Source of the DNA: Marinifilum_A sediminis
GTDB lineage: Bacteria > Bacteroidota > Bacteroidia > Bacteroidales > Marinifilaceae
Direction: 5' to 3'
DNA length: 64,000 nt
Assembly (NCBI GenBank): GCA_947496465.1
Contig: CANMCX010000001.1
Span: forward strand, 620,001-684,000
Shown: one piece after another, positions 8,938 through 16,865 of the stretch
Position numbering within the stretch: position 1 is the first letter of the stretch
Layout of the letters: each line of letters starts with the position of its first letter
Made by a program: the position numbers and the translations under genes
The notes under the pieces: generated by a model
Told to the model about the DNA's origin: nothing
Seen by the model: the letters and a program-made list of their open reading frames with translations, nothing else
Databases searched by the model: none

Positions 8938-10215
8938 TTATTTTTTCAAGAAATTTGGTTTGAATACTAACATTACCCATCCCCAGTTCTGAATTTCTCC
9001 ACTATCACCACCTTTTAATGCTTCCATAGAATCGGTTGCGAACATGTGAGAGTATCCAGCTTTAATCAATACGCTCTTCGAATATTTGTATCCAACTGAT
9101 AGATCAACCTCAGTACCTAAATATTTATCTTGTTTTTCAGAACCTAAATACAAATCAGCTGCAGTTGAGAACAAGTGAATTGTTGATCCGAAAGACCATT
9201 GTCCTTTTGAGTGATTCAATCCACCATAAATATCTGTTAACCCTGCACTTCCAACATGATTACCTACATAGAAGTAATCCATATGACCATTGAATTTATG
9301 ATTTGTTCCAAAAAGTGGAGTAAATGAGTCATTATCTGAATCTAAACGAGAATTACTAGCTCCATCATAATCAGAACCTGAAAGCATTTCTACTCCAACA
9401 TTACCTTTCCAAGTATCGGCAACAGGAAATTTCATACCTACATTAAACATGTAAGCACTTAAATCATTATCCCCTGCATCTTTACCTGACTGTGCATATA
9501 AAGAACCTGTAAAAGAAATTTTACCAGGACGGTAATTCATGTGCGTACCGAAAGTTTGACTGTATCTTGTATCACGATCAACAGCATCTGTAGCATCCGC
9601 ATCTCTTTCCTGTCCAACATTCATGAACAACAAGCTAAAATCAAATTTCTCTGATTTTCTGTTGTACCATGCGAATTGCATGCTCTTGTAATTAGTTGTG
9701 TAAAGTTGTCTTGATAATGTTTCAGCATCGTTATTCACAGCAAAACCTAAATGAAATTTCCCTTTCTCATCAGTTTTGAATTTTAATAATGCCAAATCGT
9801 GGCTTCTCGCTTGTTGAGCCCAACCTACATTACCTAGAATTCTAGAGTCATCATAAACCAATTCCTGACGCCCCACTTTCAATGAAAAGTTTTCATTAAA
9901 AATAAGCTCTCCCCATGCTTCATGAAGCATCAACTGGTTTTTATCAGACATATTTAATTGCTTCACGTCACCCCAGGTACGTATATCCTGAACCGATAAA
10001 CCAACACGGAATTTCTCTTCTCCGTAATTTAAATTTAAACGAGTTCTTTGTGAAGTTGCAAAAGCAGCATCATCTGCTGAATCAAACAATGATTTTAATC
10101 CGTGACGATACTCTGTTCTCGGACGGATTTCCCCTGTAAAGGTAAGCTGAGCCATTAATACAGTTGGCACCAAGCCCAAAAACAGGACTAAAAATAGGCG
10201 AAATAGTTTTTTCAT
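8938..10215 (-). CDS. Outer-membrane beta-barrel porin (alginate-export-like fold) upstream of nrfH
   Basis: A 425-residue outer-membrane barrel. A signal peptide (residues 1-22, ending VLMA-Q) leads into alternating beta strands across the whole length and a C-terminal aromatic strand (WGWVMLVFKPNF). The early segment FTGEIRPRTEYRHG and the repeated long strands resemble the alginate-export family of porins. It lies 24 bases before nrfH and is probably first in the transcript, so it may let nitrite or another substrate across the outer membrane. Specificity cannot be inferred; the family name alone should not be read as alginate transport. Confidence 0.8.
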   Translation of the reverse strand: MKKLFRLFLVLFLGLVPTVLMAQLTFTGEIRPRTEYRHGLKSLFDSADDAAFATSQRTRLNLNYGEEKFRVGLSVQDIRTWGDVKQLNMSDKNQLMLHEAWGELIFNENFSLKVGRQELVYDDSRILGNVGWAQQARSHDLALLKFKTDEKGKFHLGFAVNNDAETLSRQLYTTNYKSMQFAWYNRKSEKFDFSLLFMNVGQERDADATDAVDRDTRYSQTFGTHMNYRPGKISFTGSLYAQSGKDAGDNDLSAYMFNVGMKFPVADTWKGNVGVEMLSGSDYDGASNSRLDSDNDSFTPLFGTNHKFNGHMDYFYVGNHVGSAGLTDIYGGLNHSKGQWSFGSTIHLFSTAADLYLGSEKQDKYLGTEVDLSVGYKYSKSVLIKAGYSHMFATDSMEALKGGDSGEIQNWGWVMLVFKPNFLKK

Positions 10216-10277
10216 AGCTAGGTTAGATTTTAAATTAAAAATCTGTTTTTCAATTCAATAATTAAGTGATAACACTG

Positions 10278-10308
10278 CAATACTAACCGAATTCTTGAAT
10301 TATTTCAA
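10278..10308 (-). promoter_or_regulatory. Putative promoter of the porin-nrfHA transcript
   Basis: On the minus strand TTG (10306-10308) and TAGTATTG (10278-10285, one mismatch to TAnnTTTG) are spaced by 20 bases. The -33 part lies inside the palindrome at 10293-10310. Confidence 0.4.
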
Positions 10309-10310
10309 GA
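10293..10310. promoter_or_regulatory. Palindromic operator candidate (CRP/FNR-like) before porin-nrfHA
   Basis: TCTTGAA (10293-10299), TTAT, TTCAAGA (10304-10310) is a perfect 7-4-7 palindrome. It contains TTGA-N6-TCAA, the half-site pattern of the CRP/FNR superfamily. It overlaps the putative -33 element of the porin-nrfHA promoter. No T-run follows, so a terminator is unlikely. Confidence 0.45.
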
Positions 10311-10711
10311 TTAAGGGATTATTTGAATTCATTATATTTAAATTTTAATACCTTTTTATCCTTTTCTACGCTTGGTTTTCAATCATTTCATATTGATGAA
10401 ACAGAATATGAAAAAAATCAATTTATTTTTAGTCTTAATAAGAATACTAATTGATTCCTTCATTTCTAAAAATTTAAAGACATATTCCGATGTAAATAAT
10501 GGAATATGTCATCTTAAATTAAAGAATCTCTAATTAGCAATAAGTTACACCTTTCAATAAAAAAAACAATAAAAATTTAAGCTAAAAGCTTAGCCAATTG
10601 CTTATTTTGAATTTATAAAGAAAAGCGTATCTTGAACTCCAATTTACAAGATCTTTACAACTTGTTTATCCGCGTAAGCACACTAAATATTCATATAACT
10701 ATACTAAACAG
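10311..10711. other. Intergenic region between the divergent porin and fused ResB-CcsA genes
   Basis: About 400 bases of AT-rich DNA with no open frame I can support. It would contain the promoter of the plus-strand fused cytochrome c maturation gene. I saw no clear full TAnnTTTG match here and no other structure beyond A/T runs. Confidence 0.5.
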
Positions 10712-13700
10712 ATGAAGAAGTTTCTGAATTTTCTTTTCTCTATGCAAATGATGGGTGTTCTCATCATTTTATTTGCCTTCTCGATTGGAGCGGCAACTTT
10801 TATCGAAAATGATTTTGGTACACCTGCTGCAAGAGCCCTTGTTTATGATGCTCTTTGGTTTGAAATTATGCTTACACTAATTGTAGCAAATTTGGTCGCC
10901 AATATTTTTAGATACAACCTATACAAAAGAGAAAAGTGGTCAATCTTTTTATTTCATGTTTCATTTATTGTCATATTTATTGGTTCTGCTATCACACGAT
11001 ATGTTGGCTATGAAGGAAACATGCACATTCGTGAAGGACAAACTACCAACAAAATCACAAGTATGGATTCCTATATAGATGTGATTCTTGATAAAAATGG
11101 TAAACATATCCGCGAAAGCGAAAAAATTAGTTTCTCTACAGTTAAGGAAGTAAAATACGATGAAACACTTAAGCTTGGTAACGAAGAGGTAGAATTGAAA
11201 CTGAGAACTTTTATTCCAAATGCTCAAACCACTTTGGTTCAAGATGCCAAAGGTGCTCCAGTTTTAGAGATGGTTGCCGTAGGAAGTGCAGGCATGTCGG
11301 GAATGCAAAATTTTACCATAGAGTACCGAGGAAACAGAATGGTTGGAGATCATTTACTGGCTTTTGGCACGAATCCTCATCCCAATGCAATTCTTATCGA
11401 TTATACGGATAGTTTACGCATGATGTCACCAATGCCTATGCAGGAAGTTAGTATGATGGGCGGAGATCCAATTCCAATGGAAGCAAAAAAATGGCATTCC
11501 ATTGTGCCAAGAAAACTATATGATATTGGTGGAACCAAATTAGTAATTAAGAATTTTTATCCTGCAGCAATTTACAGATATGTACAGGGAGAAGATAAAA
11601 ATGCTCCAAACATATTGGTATTTGATGTAAAAAAAGGAAATGAAAGTAAAGAGTTAATGGTGAAAGGACAGAAAGATTACGTTGGAAATGCCAGCACCAT
11701 TGCTTTTAACGATATGAATGTTTCTGTTGCTTATGGATCAAAAATTATTGATCTTCCTTTCTCTATCAAATTAAACGATTTTATTTTGGAAAGATATCCT
11801 GGTTCAAACAGTCCTTCATCTTTTGCAAGTGAAGTAACTCTTTACGACGAAGGAAAATCCATAGAGAAAGATTATCGTATTTATATGAATAATATTTTGA
11901 AACATGAAGGATTCCGTTTTTTCCAGGCATCGTATGATACGGATGAAAAAGGAACAATTCTTTCGGTAAATCATGATCTTTGGGGAATGATGGTTACCTA
12001 TTTTGGTTATGGTATATTGATGTTGGGAATGGCTTGGTCATTATTTAACCCATATACTAGATTCAAACTTTTGGGTCGTCAGTCAAGAAAAATTAAAACA
12101 CTTGCCGTTATAGCCTGCATTATGAGTGGAAGCTTGCTACCTGCATCAGCTCAAGATCTAAAAGTTGTACCTTTAGAACAGGCTAAAAGCTTTGGTAAAA
12201 TTGTAGTCCAAGACAAAGGTGGACGATTCGAACCCGTAAATACTTTAGCAAGCGAAGTAATTAGAAAAATCACTAAAAAAGGACAATTTAAAGGATATCC
12301 TGCCGAACAAGTATTTTTGAGTATGATTGCCAGCCCTCAACAGTGGCAACAGGTGCAAATGATTAAAGTTGGGAATAGCGAGTTGGCTCGAGAGCTAGGT
12401 GTAAGTGGAAAATATGCCTCATTTACCGACTTTTTAGATGAAAAAGGTCAATACAAGCTAAGCAAGAAGGTACAAGATGCTTACTCAAAAAAACCTGCAC
12501 AGCGCAAAGGGTACGATAAAGAAATTATATCAGTTGACGAACGAATTAACATTACCTACATGGTGTTTACTGGTGAATTCCTTAAAATATTCCCTAATCC
12601 AAATGATAGTATGGGAGAATGGTACAACCCAACAGCACAGATTGATGTTAGAGGCGATGATTCCTTATTCATTAAAAAATCTATCGTCATGCTGGGGCAA
12701 GCCTTAAATCATAACGACTTGGCTGGAGCAGATAGCTACATTTCGGGTATTAAAAAATATCAACAAAAATTTGGTAGCGAGGTTATGCCATCGGCAACCA
12801 AACAGAATATCGAAATTCAATACAACAACATCAACATTTTTAAGAAACTCTTCCCTATTTACTTAATGGTCGGATTCTTCCTAATCATTTTTCTTGTCGT
12901 GCATTTAATGAAACCCGGATTTCCAATTAAGTGGATGGTTCGAATTGCCATGCTGATATTAGGTGTCGGATTTATTCTTCATACCGGAGGTTTGGCTGCT
13001 CGCTGGTACATTTCAGGTCATGCTCCCTGGAGTAATGGTTTTGAGACCATGACCTTTATTGCCTGGGGTTGCCTATTAGCAGGATTTATATTTGTGAAAA
13101 AATCAGATTTTGCTTTAGCTGCCACTGCAATTTTAGCTGGTTTAGCTTTATTTGTTGCTCATCTTAGTTGGATGAGCCCCGAAGTAACCAATCTGGTTCC
13201 TGTACTAAAATCTTACTGGTTGACTATACACGTAGCAATTATTACTTCGAGCTATTCGTTTCTGGCTTTAGCGGCTATTTTAGGAATTATCAATCTGGTA
13301 TTATACAATTTACAAAACAAGGTAAACATTGATCGTATAACAAACAATATCAACGATCTAAGTCGAATAAGTGAGATGACCATGACTATTGGTTTGTATT
13401 TCCTTACCATTGGAACTTTTCTTGGTGGTATTTGGGCAAATGAATCATGGGGACGCTACTGGGGCTGGGACCCAAAAGAAACCTGGGCACTTGTAAGTAT
13501 TTTAGTTTACAGCTTTATACTACACATGCGTTTTATTCCTGGATTAAAATCGGTTTATGCATTTAATATTGCATCGGTTTGGGGATACAGTGCCATTTTA
13601 ATGACCTACTTTGGGGTAAACTATTATTTGGCAGGATTACATTCTTACGCAAAAGGGGATCCGGTTCCGGTGCCAACATGGGTTTACTATACTGTAATTA

Positions 13701-13777
13701 TTGTATTAGCACTAAGTATTGCAGCTTTCTTTAGTTACAAAAAACACAACTATGTGCCCGAAGAGTCTGAGGCATAA
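10712..13777 (+). CDS. Fused ResB-CcsA cytochrome c synthase (CcsBA type)
   Basis: A single 1021-residue protein joining both parts of the System II cytochrome c synthase. The N-terminal ResB-like half has membrane helices (about 8-30, 45-63, 75-95), an extracytoplasmic domain (about 100-420) and a helix near 425-445. A second hydrophobic segment (about 460-478, ending SAQD) leads into an extra periplasmic domain of about 230 residues. The CcsA half (about 705-1015) holds the WWD motif (ESWGRYWGWDPKETWA, about 909-924). It is divergent from porin-nrfHA. In Wolinella a CcsBA-like protein (NrfI) is needed for the NrfA CxxCK haem, so a similar role is plausible here. Confidence 0.93.
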   Translation: MKKFLNFLFSMQMMGVLIILFAFSIGAATFIENDFGTPAARALVYDALWFEIMLTLIVANLVANIFRYNLYKREKWSIFLFHVSFIVIFIGSAITRYVGYEGNMHIREGQTTNKITSMDSYIDVILDKNGKHIRESEKISFSTVKEVKYDETLKLGNEEVELKLRTFIPNAQTTLVQDAKGAPVLEMVAVGSAGMSGMQNFTIEYRGNRMVGDHLLAFGTNPHPNAILIDYTDSLRMMSPMPMQEVSMMGGDPIPMEAKKWHSIVPRKLYDIGGTKLVIKNFYPAAIYRYVQGEDKNAPNILVFDVKKGNESKELMVKGQKDYVGNASTIAFNDMNVSVAYGSKIIDLPFSIKLNDFILERYPGSNSPSSFASEVTLYDEGKSIEKDYRIYMNNILKHEGFRFFQASYDTDEKGTILSVNHDLWGMMVTYFGYGILMLGMAWSLFNPYTRFKLLGRQSRKIKTLAVIACIMSGSLLPASAQDLKVVPLEQAKSFGKIVVQDKGGRFEPVNTLASEVIRKITKKGQFKGYPAEQVFLSMIASPQQWQQVQMIKVGNSELARELGVSGKYASFTDFLDEKGQYKLSKKVQDAYSKKPAQRKGYDKEIISVDERINITYMVFTGEFLKIFPNPNDSMGEWYNPTAQIDVRGDDSLFIKKSIVMLGQALNHNDLAGADSYISGIKKYQQKFGSEVMPSATKQNIEIQYNNINIFKKLFPIYLMVGFFLIIFLVVHLMKPGFPIKWMVRIAMLILGVGFILHTGGLAARWYISGHAPWSNGFETMTFIAWGCLLAGFIFVKKSDFALAATAILAGLALFVAHLSWMSPEVTNLVPVLKSYWLTIHVAIITSSYSFLALAAILGIINLVLYNLQNKVNIDRITNNINDLSRISEMTMTIGLYFLTIGTFLGGIWANESWGRYWGWDPKETWALVSILVYSFILHMRFIPGLKSVYAFNIASVWGYSAILMTYFGVNYYLAGLHSYAKGDPVPVPTWVYYTVIIVLALSIAAFFSYKKHNYVPEESEA

Positions 13778-13801
13778 TAGATACTTTGTATGAATAATAT
13801 C

Positions 13802-13830
13802 AAAAAGAGACGCAAATGCGTCTCTTTTTT
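13802..13830 (+). terminator. Intrinsic terminator after the fused ResB-CcsA gene
   Basis: AAAAAGAGACGCA (13802-13814) pairs perfectly with TGCGTCTCTTTTT (13817-13829), followed by T. Confidence 0.88.
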
Positions 13831-13975
13831 GTACAAAAAAAAAACTAGTGCAAATTATTGCAAGTTCAATTCAGTAAATTTTTATAATCAATTTAAAATC
13901 ATCATTAGGGATTACAGGATCTGCAAGAACATCATTAAACTCTTTGTCACGATGGACACAATATAAATTCCTATC

Positions 13976-14344
13976 CTACTTTATAATCTCTTTACGATGC
14001 TCTAATCCCCAATGAATTGCTTCTCCTATAAATACATCTAAAGTTCTACCATGATCTGTTAATGAATATTCCACTGTAATTGGTTTTGTATCTTTCACCT
14101 CTCTTCTTACTAATTGGTTTAATTCTAACTCTTGTAAATCCTTAGAAAGTTTTTTAGGTGCAATACCATCCAAAACTCTTTTCAATTCCATAAATCGTAG
14201 AGTGCCATTCCGCAATAAAGTTCCCAATATTACGATTTTCCACTTACCTGATAACAGTTCCATTGTATCTGTAAGAGCTCTTATCTGCTGACGACATTGC
14301 TCCGATATTATTTGATCACTTTTCTTATTCATTATTTTAATCAT
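13976..14344 (-). CDS. HxlR-family winged-helix transcriptional regulator
   Basis: A 122-residue DNA-binding protein of the HxlR type, which usually dimerises and responds to aldehydes, quinones or other electrophiles. The family core is visible: LLSGKWKIVILGTLLRNGTLRFMELKR with the helix-turn-helix, GIAPKKLSKDLQELE as recognition helix, then the wing KPITVEYSLTDHG. No cysteine is conserved near the N-terminus apart from C17 (SEQCRQQ), which could be the sensing residue as in some relatives; this is inference. It is divergent from the nitroreductase gene and probably controls it and itself. Confidence 0.93.
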   Translation of the reverse strand: MIKIMNKKSDQIISEQCRQQIRALTDTMELLSGKWKIVILGTLLRNGTLRFMELKRVLDGIAPKKLSKDLQELELNQLVRREVKDTKPITVEYSLTDHGRTLDVFIGEAIHWGLEHRKEIIK

Positions 14345-14371
14345 TACAGAGTAGTATCCTTTAAGTAACTA

Positions 14372-14387
14372 GTTTCCTAAGGGAAAC
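14372..14387. promoter_or_regulatory. Palindrome GTTTCC-TAAG-GGAAAC, candidate HxlR operator
   Basis: A perfect 6-4-6 inverted repeat between the HxlR gene and its own -7 element, covering the expected transcription start. Its position would suit autoregulation. Confidence 0.4.
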
Positions 14388-14393
14388 ACATAG

Positions 14394-14401
14394 CAAAAGT
14401 A
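14394..14401 (-). promoter_or_regulatory. -7 element of the HxlR gene promoter
   Basis: On the minus strand this reads TACTTTTG, a full TAnnTTTG match, 50 bases before the ATG. Confidence 0.5.
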
Positions 14402-14466
14402 TACTATTCTTCCTTAATTTTGAAATCGAAATTACAAACACACTAGAATGCAGAAAATTACAAAGA

Positions 14467-14474
14467 TATTTTTG
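14467..14474 (+). promoter_or_regulatory. -7 element of the nitroreductase promoter
   Basis: TATTTTTG is a full TAnnTTTG match. Transcription would start near 14481, which places the GTG at 14476 outside the mRNA and supports the ATG at 14500 as the real start. Confidence 0.5.
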
Positions 14475-14499
14475 TGTGATATCAAAACAGAAATTAGAG

Positions 14500-15078
14500 A
14501 TGAAGGAAATGTTAGAGGTGATTCGGAATAGAAGAAGTATTAGAAAGTACAAGAATATAGAACCTGATACCAAATTAATAAAAGAAGTGTTACAAGCAGC
14601 AAGTATGGCTCCATCGGCAGGTAACAGTCAACCATGGGAATTCACAATTATCAAAGGTGAATTCCGTGAAAAAATCTGTCATGAGTTCTACAACTTTGCA
14701 AAAGATTATATTCCTACTGCATCGTATATTCCTGAAGAAAAGAAAAAAATGATGTTGAAATATGCTGAAAATTTTGGTGGTGCTCCATATCACATAATTG
14801 TTAGCTACCCAAATTTTGATGATGATGTAAAAAGAGAAGAAGCTTTAAAAGCAAGTTCTGCAGCTATCCAAAATCTGCTCTTACAAGCAAATGATATAGG
14901 TTTGGCTACAGTTTGGATTGGAAGTAGGTTGAATCATTCTGAAAAAGTAAAGAGTATTCTAGGATTATCTAATAACAGAAAAATTGCTGGTATTATTCCA
15001 ATTGGCTATGCGGACATGGAGTTGGCACCCACGCCAAGAGAAGAGCCTGAGTCTAAATCAAGATGGCTAGGCTTTTAA
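14500..15078 (+). CDS. Nitroreductase-family flavoprotein
   Basis: A 192-residue FMN-dependent oxidoreductase of the nitroreductase fold, likely using NAD(P)H to reduce nitro compounds, quinones or related electrophiles. The N-terminal FMN-binding motif RNRRSIRKYK is clear, followed by MAPSAGNSQPWEF and a C-terminal GIIPIGY segment typical of the family. The ATG at 14500 is chosen over the GTG at 14476 because of the promoter position. It is divergent from an HxlR regulator and followed 69 bases later by a YdhR-type gene, an arrangement that suggests an electrophile-response unit. The substrate is unknown. Confidence 0.92.
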   Translation: MKEMLEVIRNRRSIRKYKNIEPDTKLIKEVLQAASMAPSAGNSQPWEFTIIKGEFREKICHEFYNFAKDYIPTASYIPEEKKKMMLKYAENFGGAPYHIIVSYPNFDDDVKREEALKASSAAIQNLLLQANDIGLATVWIGSRLNHSEKVKSILGLSNNRKIAGIIPIGYADMELAPTPREEPESKSRWLGF

Positions 15079-15147
15079 TATCCTATTTCACATGGAGCAA
15101 TATTCAAATTAAAAAATTATAGTTTTACAATTAAAATTTAGAAAAAA

Positions 15148-15447
15148 ATGGCAGTAATTATGTACGTAGATTTTCCACATGCAGGACCATTCGGAGAGGA
15201 AATGTCGGCAATGTTAGGAGACTTAGCTAGAAGTATTAACGAAGAACCTGGTTTTATTTGGAAATACTGGACGCAGGATGAAAAGGCAAGAACTGCAGGT
15301 GGAGTTTATTCTTTTGACACAAGAGAAAATGCAAAGAAATATTTAGCAATGCATTCCGAAAGACTTTCAAAAATGGGCTACACCAATATTAGGGGAAGAG
15401 TATTTGAAATTAACGAAACACTTTCAAAAATTAATAAAAGTTTATAA
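15148..15447 (+). CDS. YdhR-type putative monooxygenase (dimeric alpha/beta barrel)
   Basis: A 99-residue protein of the YdhR family, small ferredoxin-fold proteins proposed to be monooxygenases for aromatic compounds. The family pattern shows in the N-terminal strand with MYVDFPHAGPFG, the central EEPGFIWKYWTQDEKARTAGGVYSFD and the C-terminal helix. It follows the nitroreductase by 69 bases and ends with its own terminator, so the two are probably co-transcribed. Catalysis in this family is only weakly established. Confidence 0.88.
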   Translation: MAVIMYVDFPHAGPFGEEMSAMLGDLARSINEEPGFIWKYWTQDEKARTAGGVYSFDTRENAKKYLAMHSERLSKMGYTNIRGRVFEINETLSKINKSL

Positions 15448-15481
15448 GGTATAATCTTACCTGTAAATCGAAACCAAATAA

Positions 15482-15513
15482 AACAGCCCTACTCTTGAAG
15501 TGAGGTTGTTTTT
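15482..15513 (+). terminator. Intrinsic terminator after the YdhR-type gene
   Basis: AACAGCC (15482-15488) pairs with GGTTGTT (15504-15510, one G-U pair), with inner TACT/AGTG-type pairs, and a T-run follows. Confidence 0.65.
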
Positions 15514-15524
15514 ATTTGAATTCT

Positions 15525-15902
15525 TTAATCAAACGGATTGATAGAAATTCCGATCTTAAGATATCCAGTCATATTTTGACTGTTCTCATAAATAGCATCA
15601 CTGGAGGACTTCCCTTTTTTAATTCTTCTAGAATCTAGAATTTTTTGTACCCCTCCTTGAAATGTCGCGATCAAGTATTTGTTTATGCGGTGTTAATATT
15701 TTATTCCACTCATAATTTTAAGTTGGCTATATTTCAACACATCCTTACTATACTGTTTATTTCCCATATAAAAGCTAGTATTTTCAAGTGTTCTTCCTAT
15801 TGAGATTCGACCATTTCTGCCAAGATATTGTCCTAACAAATCATAAATTGATAAATAATTATTTTTTATTGTTATGTATATTTTTCTTAAATTGAGTATC
15901 GA
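15525..15902 (-). pseudogene. Decayed C-terminal part of an outer-membrane beta-barrel gene
   Basis: A minus-strand frame of 126 codons with no start and one internal TAA (15693-15695). Before the stop it reads ...NNYLSIYDLLGQYLG... and ...YSQLKIMSGIKY; straight after it, in the same frame, ...HRINKYLIATFQGGVQ... and ...MTGYLKIGISINPFD. Alternating hydrophobic strands and a final aromatic-rich strand are typical of outer-membrane barrels. Replacing the stop by tyrosine would restore one continuous chain. The N-terminal part is missing. I infer a gene remnant; the parent family is uncertain. Confidence 0.5.
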
Positions 15903-15962
15903 TTACCCGAAATATTAATATTATACATTCACCAGAAAAGAATTAATCCTAGTTTGACTAAC

Positions 15963-16736
15963 ATGAGGCAATTCGATTCACAAAACATGATTTTAATGGA
16001 CAAGTCCATATTGAGTTATTGCGATAGCAATGAAATTGAAACTTTAGCTAGTTATATACTTACAGAGCTTAACAGTAAAAATTGGTCATCAGATCTTATC
16101 ATTAGCAATATTATTAAAGAACTTACCACCGAGAAAGAAAGCCTAAATTTTGCCATCCAGCAAACCTGCCAGGATGTTCTAAAAGAAAATTTAAGAGTAG
16201 AAAACGAAATTGCCAATGATGATTTTGTTTGTTATAAAAAGTTTGTGAAAGCAAACACTTACTTGCCCGATAAAGAAATGGCTAAGGATGCAATGGACCT
16301 TTGGGAGTTAACCAGTTCGCATGATTTAATGCTGCATAAATTGAGTTTCGAAAGACAAATATCCCTAAGTAATACCCTATTAGCCAACCTTCAAAGCGAT
16401 AAATTTAAGTCCAAAACTGATCGTTTAATAGGTATTGCGGAAAGAATTAATAAATTTTCAGAATCTACAGCTAAACTAGAAGATGCCTATTCTAAAATTA
16501 ACAAACATAATTCTAAAACAAGAAGTGTGATAACTCCCTCTATTCAAAAAAATACGGTTCGCAAAATTATAAATGAAAATCTGATTCCTCATCTTGAAAA
16601 CTCATCAATTGTTTTTCCAAAAGTATATGAGGAAACCTTTAATAATATTTGTGAAGAAATCGATAATTTGAACATTAAAGTCCGTAGACGTAAAACCCTA
16701 AAGTTAGATGAAGATCTTCAATCAATTTTATACTAA
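15963..16736 (+). CDS. Unrecognised helical protein (possibly DUF6261-like)
   Basis: A 257-residue protein without signal peptide or membrane segment, predicted to be almost wholly alpha-helical, with charged heptad-like stretches and a basic C-terminal region (NIKVRRRKTLK). I do not recognise a catalytic motif. It loosely resembles the helical Bacteroidota-only DUF6261 proteins, but this is a weak impression. A TTG at 15954 would add three residues; the ATG at 15963 is preferred. It is bounded by a pseudogene upstream and a terminator downstream, so it stands alone. Confidence 0.7.
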   Translation: MRQFDSQNMILMDKSILSYCDSNEIETLASYILTELNSKNWSSDLIISNIIKELTTEKESLNFAIQQTCQDVLKENLRVENEIANDDFVCYKKFVKANTYLPDKEMAKDAMDLWELTSSHDLMLHKLSFERQISLSNTLLANLQSDKFKSKTDRLIGIAERINKFSESTAKLEDAYSKINKHNSKTRSVITPSIQKNTVRKIINENLIPHLENSSIVFPKVYEETFNNICEEIDNLNIKVRRRKTLKLDEDLQSILY

Positions 16737-16762
16737 TTATACATTTACAATTGCATAGAAAT

Positions 16763-16790
16763 AAGAAACAGCTTGGTGGAGCTGTTTCTT
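16763..16790 (+). terminator. Intrinsic terminator after the helical protein gene
   Basis: AAGAAACAGCT (16763-16773) pairs perfectly with AGCTGTTTCTT (16780-16790). Confidence 0.75.
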
Positions 16791-16865
16791 ATAATAGTAA
16801 TTTCAACACTCTATGATAACAATAAAAGCTAAACAATTATTGACCAAATACCATTCTTTTTTAAA

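Noticed and set aside
14476..14499. Longer nitroreductase start at GTG 14476
   Set aside because: A full TAnnTTTG element ends at 14474, so this codon would lie upstream of or at the transcription start; the family motif also fits the ATG at 14500.
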